NCBI GenBank assembly: GCA_902774165.1
Contig: CACYHJ010000081.1
Location: forward strand, 1-8,702
DNA length: 8,702 nucleotides
Reading direction: 5' to 3'
Source of the DNA: Oscillospiraceae bacterium
Lineage (GTDB): Bacteria > Bacillota > Clostridia > Oscillospirales > Acutalibacteraceae
Within the stretch, counting starts at the first letter, position 1. The number at the start of each line of letters is the position of its first letter. The position numbers and the translations under genes are program-made. Shown piece after piece: positions 4,782 through 8,702 of the stretch. Under the pieces are notes generated by a model. The model was not told the DNA's origin, did no database searches, and worked only from the letters and a program-made list of their open reading frames with translations.

Positions 4782-6302
4782 ATGGCGGAAAAACAGTATA
4801 TCGCGATTGACCTGAAATCCTTTTACGCCTCTGTCGAGTGCGCCGACCGGGGCTTTGATCCCATGGACGTCAACCTTGTGGTGGCGGATGAGAGCCGGAC
4901 GGACAAGACGATCTGCCTGGCGGTGTCGCCCGCGCTCAAGGCCTTCGGCGTGCCGGGCAGGCCGCGCCTGTTCGAGGCGAAGCAGCGCGTCGCCGAGGTC
5001 AACCGGGAACGCCGGAAGCGCGCGCCGGGCGGACAGTTTTCCGGCGCCTCCGTCTCCGCGGCGGCGCTGGCGGCGGACCCGTCGCTGTCGCTGGATTTCG
5101 TCACGGCGACGCCCCGCATGGCGCATTATATGGAGCAAAGCCGGAAGATCGTGGAGATCTATCTGCGGCACGTCTCCATGGACGATCTTTTAGTGTATTC
5201 CATCGACGAGGTGTTCATTGACGCGACGCCCTATCTGCACGCCCGCCGGCAGACCGCGCACGAATTTGCCGTGACGCTGATCCGCGAGGTTTTGCGGGAG
5301 ACCCGCATCACCGCCACCGCCGGCATCGGAACCAATCTGTATCTTGCCAAAATCGCCATGGACGTCATGGCAAAAAAAATGCCTGCCGACCGGGACGGGG
5401 TGCGAATCGCAGAACTGGATGAGCGCTCATACAGGGAAAATCTCTGGTGCCACCGGCCTCTGACGGACTTCTGGCGGGTGGGGCGCGGCATCGCGAAAAA
5501 GCTGGAGCAGAACGGTATGTTCACCATGGGCGACGTCGCCCGCTGCAGCGAGGGGAAGAACGGTTTTTACAACGCCGACCTGCTGTACCGGCTGTTCGGC
5601 GTCAACGCGGAGCTGCTGATCGACCATGCCTGGGGCTGGGAGCCCACCCGCATCGCCGACTGCAAGGCGTATACGCCGGAATCGAAAAGTCTGAGCTCCG
5701 GGCAGGTGCTGCCCCGTCCCTATACCGCCGAAGAAGGGCGGATCGTGGTGCGGGAGATGGCGGATCTGCTGGCGGAGGATCTGGTGCGCAAGGGCCTTGT
5801 CGCCGATCAGGTGGTGCTGGACGTGAATTATGACGCTTCCAACCTGTCCGACCCGGATCGGGCGGCGGAGTACGACGGCCCCGTCAAGGCGGATTATTAC
5901 GGCAGACAGGCGCCGCAGCGCGTGCACGGCTCCTGCAATCTCGGCAGGCATCTCTCCTCCTCCGAGCGCATTTCCCGGGCGGTCTGCGAGATCTACGACC
6001 GCATCGTGGACAAAAATCTGACGGTCCGCCGGTTCAATCTTGCGGTGACCCACGTGCTGCCCGCGGCTGAGGCGGCGACGGCGGACGCGCCGGCGCAGGT
6101 GAGCCTGTTCGACGCGCCGGCTTCCGGTGCGCCGGAACAGGAAGCGGAGGACGCTGCGCTGGAAAAGGAGCGCCGGATGCAGCAGACCCTGATCGCCCTG
6201 CGGGATAAATTCGGCAAAAACGCGGTGATCAAGGGGCTGAACATGCAGCAGGGCGCCACCGCGACGGAGCGGAACGAGCAGGTCGGAGGGCATCGGAAGT
6301 AG
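4782..6302 (+). CDS. Y-family translesion DNA polymerase (UmuC/UvrX type)
   Basis: A 506-residue error-prone polymerase that copies past damaged bases. The N-terminal catalytic motif IDLKSFYASVE gives metal ligand Asp10 and steric-gate Tyr15, a Tyr as in UmuC rather than the Phe typical of DinB. The palm motif SIDE supplies Asp142 and Glu143, followed by TATAGIGTNLYLAKIAMD. A helix-hairpin-helix thumb region (DFWRVGRGIAKKLEQNGMFT) and the little-finger domain follow. QVSLF at 439-443 fits the beta-clamp-binding motif, and the C-terminal KFGKNAVIKGLNM...RNEQVGGH block is typical of Firmicutes UvrX-like polymerases. It is longer than DinB (about 350-420), partly through a segment near residues 75-105 and partly through the tail. 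AAAGGAGG lies 7 nt before the ATG. It is the first gene of an operon with a YolD-like gene 44 nt downstream, the pairing seen for UvrX/YolD and YqjW/YqjX in Bacillus. Confidence 0.94.
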   Translation: MAEKQYIAIDLKSFYASVECADRGFDPMDVNLVVADESRTDKTICLAVSPALKAFGVPGRPRLFEAKQRVAEVNRERRKRAPGGQFSGASVSAAALAADPSLSLDFVTATPRMAHYMEQSRKIVEIYLRHVSMDDLLVYSIDEVFIDATPYLHARRQTAHEFAVTLIREVLRETRITATAGIGTNLYLAKIAMDVMAKKMPADRDGVRIAELDERSYRENLWCHRPLTDFWRVGRGIAKKLEQNGMFTMGDVARCSEGKNGFYNADLLYRLFGVNAELLIDHAWGWEPTRIADCKAYTPESKSLSSGQVLPRPYTAEEGRIVVREMADLLAEDLVRKGLVADQVVLDVNYDASNLSDPDRAAEYDGPVKADYYGRQAPQRVHGSCNLGRHLSSSERISRAVCEIYDRIVDKNLTVRRFNLAVTHVLPAAEAATADAPAQVSLFDAPASGAPEQEAEDAALEKERRMQQTLIALRDKFGKNAVIKGLNMQQGATATERNEQVGGHRK

Positions 6303-6346
6303 TCGGTAAGACGGGAAAAGCAATCGGCAGGAAAGGCGGCGGAAGT

Positions 6347-6778
6347 ATGGATCCCGAGGTTTTGAAACAATACGGGGATATCATTGATCACCCCCATTAC
6401 GTCGACCCGGCGCGGCCGCGGATGACGCTGCAGAACCGGGCGGCGCAGTTCAGTCCCTTCGCGGCGCTGACCGGGTATGAGGACCTGATCGACGAGGCGG
6501 CGCGGCAGACTTCGGACCGAGTCGAGCTGGACGAGAGCGCCAAGGAGGAGATCGGCAGGCGGCTGGGCGTGCTTCTGCAGATGCGGGAGCCGCCGGAGGC
6601 GCGCATCGTCCGGTTTGTCCGGGACAGCCGCAAAGAGGGCGGCGCTTACGTTGAGACGCAGGCAAAAATCGTCAGCTACGACCCGCAGGACCGGCGGATC
6701 GTCACGGACGGGGGAGAACGCATCCCGCTGGACGACGTGGCGGAGCTTTCCGCCGATTGTTTCGACAGCGAGGGATGA
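6347..6778 (+). CDS. YolD-like family protein
   Basis: A 143-residue soluble protein with the YolD-type core: QNRAAQFSPFAALTGYEDLI (about residues 27-46), then a helix ending in RRL, and a C-terminal beta-rich part (IVSYDPQDRRIVTDGGERI, LDDVAEL). YolD-like proteins are usually encoded directly next to UvrX-type polymerases and have been proposed from this association to act as their UmuD-like partner; direct biochemical proof is limited. No Ser-Lys protease dyad like that of UmuD is recognisable here. It lies 44 nt after the polymerase stop. The ribosome site is weak (AAAGG about 11 nt from the ATG), so translation may depend partly on the upstream gene. A strong terminator follows at 6783. 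Confidence 0.88.
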   Translation: MDPEVLKQYGDIIDHPHYVDPARPRMTLQNRAAQFSPFAALTGYEDLIDEAARQTSDRVELDESAKEEIGRRLGVLLQMREPPEARIVRFVRDSRKEGGAYVETQAKIVSYDPQDRRIVTDGGERIPLDDVAELSADCFDSEG

Positions 6779-6782
6779 ATCG

Positions 6783-6811
6783 GGAGACGGCGCCTGCCGG
6801 TCTCCTTTTTT
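6783..6811 (+). terminator. Intrinsic terminator of the polymerase/YolD operon
   Basis: GGAGACGGC (6783-6791) pairs with 6796-6805 (one bulged G) around a GCCT loop, followed directly by TTTTTT (6806-6811). It starts 4 nt after the YolD-like stop codon. The 103 bases from 6812 to the next gene show nothing else recognisable. Confidence 0.9.
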
Positions 6812-6914
6812 ATTGTACCGGAGACTACTCGCGTTGTGAGCAGGTTGCATACAACAAGAAACATCTTTCGCCCCCAAGATCGGAGCTGGGAGGTGATACG
6901 CCGAAGGTATGTTC

Positions 6915-7553
6915 TTATTGTCTGAGGTCAGACCGGGTCTCATCCTCCGGGTGGATGTTCGACAGATCCGGCGTCACGCCCAGCGTCGGGCAGACCTTTT
7001 CCAGCACGGCCTTCGCGAGAATCACCGCGCCGGTGTAGTTGTAATGGGTCGCGTCGGCGTAAATCTCGTCCGGGTCGTATTGCCGCACCACCGAGGCCAG
7101 GTCGTTGACCGGCACGCCGTTCTGTGCCATCACCCCGAGGGCGACCCGGTTGATCTCATCGATGTCCTTATTCTTGCGCACGATCCACGGCAGCACGTAT
7201 TTTTCGTCGCGCCCGGGGGTGGACAGGGCGAAAATTTGCTGCGCGCGGGGATAAACGTCCTTCAGCCGGTGGATGATGCGCCCGAGGTAGTAGCCGTAGA
7301 TCTCCGGCGGCGTCATGGGCTCGTCGTAGTGGAACCGGATCACGTCGTGCAGCCCCACGTTCCAGTGGATCAGGTCCACGTCCTCGCCGAAACGGAGTCT
7401 GTGCTCCCAGTCACCGATGGCGTAATAGGTGTAGGCGGCGAAGCAGGCGTTTTCGTCCGGGGTGAGCACCTGAACCTGCCCCTCCAGCGCCTGCCGGACG
7501 TAGCGGTCGTAATTCATGCGGATCGAGTCGCCGATCAGCAGCAGTTTTTTCAT
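6915..7553 (-). CDS. SGNH/GDSL-type hydrolase, putative esterase
   Basis: A 212-residue single-domain hydrolase of the SGNH superfamily, which hydrolyses acyl or acetyl esters on lipids, sugars or other metabolites. The nucleophile block is at the very N-terminus (LLIGDSIR, Ser10). An oxyanion block reads HWNVGLHD (Asn65, Gly67, Asp70), and the catalytic pair DATH provides Asp167 and His170. WNxGLHD in place of the classical GxND is found in many sugar-esterase-like members. There is no signal peptide, so it should act in the cytoplasm. The start at 7553 is set by GGAGG 8 nt upstream (7562-7566) and places Ser10 as expected. It has its own consensus promoter and diverges from the exported nuclease-fold gene. 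The true substrate cannot be read from the sequence. Confidence 0.88.
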   Translation of the reverse strand: MKKLLLIGDSIRMNYDRYVRQALEGQVQVLTPDENACFAAYTYYAIGDWEHRLRFGEDVDLIHWNVGLHDVIRFHYDEPMTPPEIYGYYLGRIIHRLKDVYPRAQQIFALSTPGRDEKYVLPWIVRKNKDIDEINRVALGVMAQNGVPVNDLASVVRQYDPDEIYADATHYNYTGAVILAKAVLEKVCPTLGVTPDLSNIHPEDETRSDLRQ

Positions 7554-7583
7554 TTTGTGATCCTCCGTTCCATCTTTTTCTGT

Positions 7584-7613
7584 ATTATACCGCCCGGCGG
7601 TTTTTTTTGTCAA
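7584..7613 (-). promoter_or_regulatory. Consensus promoter of the SGNH hydrolase gene
   Basis: On the minus strand TTGACA (7608-7613) and TATAAT (7584-7589) both match consensus exactly, with an 18-nt spacer. The spacer contains a run of A and the 11-bp GC palindrome CCGCC-G-GGCGG (7590-7600) abutting the -10 box, a possible regulator site. Confidence 0.85.
7590..7608 (+). terminator. Short terminator-like hairpin plus T8 on the plus strand, overlapping the minus-strand promoter
   Basis: CCGCCCGGCGG followed by eight Ts (7601-7608) has the form of a short intrinsic terminator reading rightward. The stem is only 4-5 bp with a minimal loop. It may stop rightward antisense transcription before the next promoter at 7642, or may simply reflect the spacer's composition. 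Confidence 0.3.
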
Positions 7614-7641
7614 TCAAAATCAGAACGAAGGGCTGCGCTGC

Positions 7642-7670
7642 TTGCATTTTTATATCTCTTATGGTATGAT
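7642..7670 (+). promoter_or_regulatory. Promoter of the exported nuclease-fold gene
   Basis: TTGCAT (7642-7647) and TATGAT (7665-7670) are separated by 17 nt, with TG at 7662-7663 forming an extended -10. The expected start near 7677 leaves a leader of only about 15 nt, just enough for the ribosome site GGAAGGTGA (7678-7686). Confidence 0.75.
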
Positions 7671-7691
7671 GAACAGCGGAAGGTGATTTAT

Positions 7692-8597
7692 ATGACAGCA
7701 TTGTTTTATCGTATTATCGCAATTTTCCTTTCTCTGATCTCAGCCGTTTCCACGTCCGGAATGATCCATTGGGCGGATACGACCGAGGGTCATGAATTCG
7801 ACGTTGTGGGCGTGACCGAAAAGGCTCCGGACGCGCTGCGCATCCTGTCGTTCAACGTGCGCGTCGCGGACAATAACGGCGTTTCGGCGACCGCGCGCCG
7901 CCCGCTCGTGGTCAAACAGATTCAGAAGATCGCGCCGGACTCCTTCGGCCTGCAGGAAGCGTCGCCGGACTGGATGCTGGCAATCAAAGCGGGTCTGCCG
8001 GAATACGGCTGCGTCGGCGTGGCGCGGGACAACGGCCTGTCGACCTTCGGCATCGGCGAGGCAAGCCCCGTCTTTTATCTTAAAGAGAAATTCGAGCTGG
8101 TCGACCACGGCGATTTCTGGCTGAGCGAAACGCCCGACAAGCCCTCCTTCGGTCCCGGCGCCGGCTGCCGGCGCGTCTGCACCTGGGCAAAGCTGCGGGA
8201 GCGTGAGGGAGGCAGGGTTTACGTCCACGTGAACACGCATCTTGACCACGTTTCAGAGGACGCGCGGGTCTTCGGCGCAAAGCTGATCGCCGATTTTATC
8301 CGGGAGAATTTTGCGGATCTCCCCGTCGTTTTTACCGCAGACATGAACACCGGCGAGGGCGGCGCGGCTTACAATACCATGACCGCGCTGCTGTCCGACG
8401 CGCGGTATTCGGCGGCGGACAGCGCCGGGCGCGGCACGTACCACGAGTGTACGCCCGAAAGCTGGCCGGATCTCAAGCTGGATTATATCCTCTGTTCCGC
8501 GGGAATTACGGTGGACACGTTCCGCGTGGTGACCGACGGCGTCGACGGCAGATTTGTTTCCGACCACTTCCCGTTGTATGCGGACGTTAAATTCTGA
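7692..8597 (+). CDS. Exported endonuclease/exonuclease/phosphatase-family protein
   Basis: A 301-residue protein of the EEP superfamily, metal-dependent phosphodiesterases that include DNase I-like nucleases, sphingomyelinases and phosphoinositide phosphatases. Motifs appear in order: SFNVR (Asn55), LQEA (Glu89), TWAKL, NTHLDH (Asn181, His183), TADMNT (Asp217, Asn219), LDYIL (Asp264) and SDHFPL (Asp291, His292). All expected catalytic and metal ligands are therefore present. Residues 1-22 form one hydrophobic N-terminal segment, either a signal peptide or a membrane anchor, so it probably acts outside the membrane. The frame is open far upstream (to 6909), but that part is antisense to the SGNH gene. 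The ATG at 7692 follows a promoter and GGAAGGTGA. The EEP fold alone does not separate nuclease from lipid or sugar phosphodiesterase activity. Confidence 0.9.
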   Translation: MTALFYRIIAIFLSLISAVSTSGMIHWADTTEGHEFDVVGVTEKAPDALRILSFNVRVADNNGVSATARRPLVVKQIQKIAPDSFGLQEASPDWMLAIKAGLPEYGCVGVARDNGLSTFGIGEASPVFYLKEKFELVDHGDFWLSETPDKPSFGPGAGCRRVCTWAKLREREGGRVYVHVNTHLDHVSEDARVFGAKLIADFIRENFADLPVVFTADMNTGEGGAAYNTMTALLSDARYSAADSAGRGTYHECTPESWPDLKLDYILCSAGITVDTFRVVTDGVDGRFVSDHFPLYADVKF

Positions 8598-8607
8598 TTT
8601 AACGTCC
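8582..8607 (+). terminator. Perfect 11-bp hairpin spanning the stop codon of the nuclease-fold gene
   Basis: 8582-8592 pairs perfectly with 8597-8607 around loop TCTG, and the TGA stop (8595-8597) straddles the loop and 3' arm. No T-run follows, so intrinsic termination is doubtful; it may protect the mRNA 3' end or be half of a decayed repeat. Confidence 0.4.
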
Positions 8608-8631
8608 CGAGTACCGAGACCCGAGTCCCGA
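8604..8631. repeat. Heptamer tandem repeat, four units
   Basis: Four consecutive 7-mers of consensus GTCCCGA. Units 1 and 4 are exact; unit 2 has A at position 3 and unit 3 has A at position 2. The array begins within the 3' arm of the hairpin at 8582-8607. The remaining bases to 8702 show no gene or other recognisable signal. Confidence 0.7.
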
Positions 8632-8702
8632 GGTGTTGAAATCTGAGCCGGATTACGATTAAAAGGGCGCGGTTTATCTCGGTTTTCACCAAGTTGCACA
8701 GA

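Noticed and set aside
5427..6943. Overlapping long minus-strand frames opposite the polymerase and YolD-like genes.
   Set aside because: They are shadows of high-GC coding sequence; the plus-strand genes have clear motifs, ribosome sites and a terminator.
6909..7691. Long open frame continuing upstream of the nuclease-fold gene, with GGGAGGTGAT at 6888-6897 before an ATG at 6909.
   Set aside because: It runs antisense through the whole SGNH gene and reads as the His/Arg/Val-rich shadow typical of GC-rich complements. The internal ATG at 7692 has its own promoter, ribosome site and signal sequence. The SD match is also rather far from the ATG.

Overview
The window looks like a GC-rich Gram-positive chromosome, most likely an uncultured member of the Clostridia (Eubacteriales). 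The reasons are strong AGGAGG-type Shine-Dalgarno sites, consensus sigma-A promoters with extended -10 boxes, lipobox lipoproteins, intrinsic terminators, and a Y-family polymerase paired with a YolD-like protein, which is a Firmicutes arrangement. No species can be named from this sequence alone.

Layout. (1) 1-870: the 3' two thirds of murA (peptidoglycan precursor synthesis), ending in tandem stops and a hairpin. (2) 877-1324: a tRNA-Arg(CCT) gene with encoded CCA and its own terminator, then about 350 bases of hairpin-rich DNA without a credible gene. This stretch ends in an exact 19-bp copy of the tRNA 3' end, so it has the architecture of a very small tRNA-integrated element or its remnant. 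(3) 1488-2286: a promoter, a small HD-domain phosphohydrolase and a bidirectional terminator. (4) 2301-4570, minus strand: an operon running from a promoter with a palindrome in its spacer to a two-helix membrane protein, a 500-residue lipoprotein, and a 65-codon fragment that duplicates the lipoprotein's last module and overlaps its stop codon. (5) 4693-6811, plus strand: a translesion-polymerase operon (UmuC/UvrX-type polymerase plus YolD-like protein) with its own promoter and a strong terminator. (6) 6915-8597: two divergent single genes, an SGNH/GDSL hydrolase (minus) and an exported endonuclease/exonuclease/phosphatase-fold enzyme (plus), each with a near-consensus promoter in the 138-bp gap. 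(7) 8582-8702: a perfect hairpin across the last stop codon, a four-unit heptamer tandem repeat, then unremarkable sequence.

Most genes are ordinary housekeeping or accessory genes that do not form one pathway. The parts that deserve a second look are the tRNA-bounded structured module, the duplicated lipoprotein tail with its ATGA overlap, and the pair of similar palindromes in the divergent region between the membrane-protein/lipoprotein operon and the polymerase operon. I did not find a clear complete novel defence or mobile system. All homology calls are by eye from motifs; no search was run.
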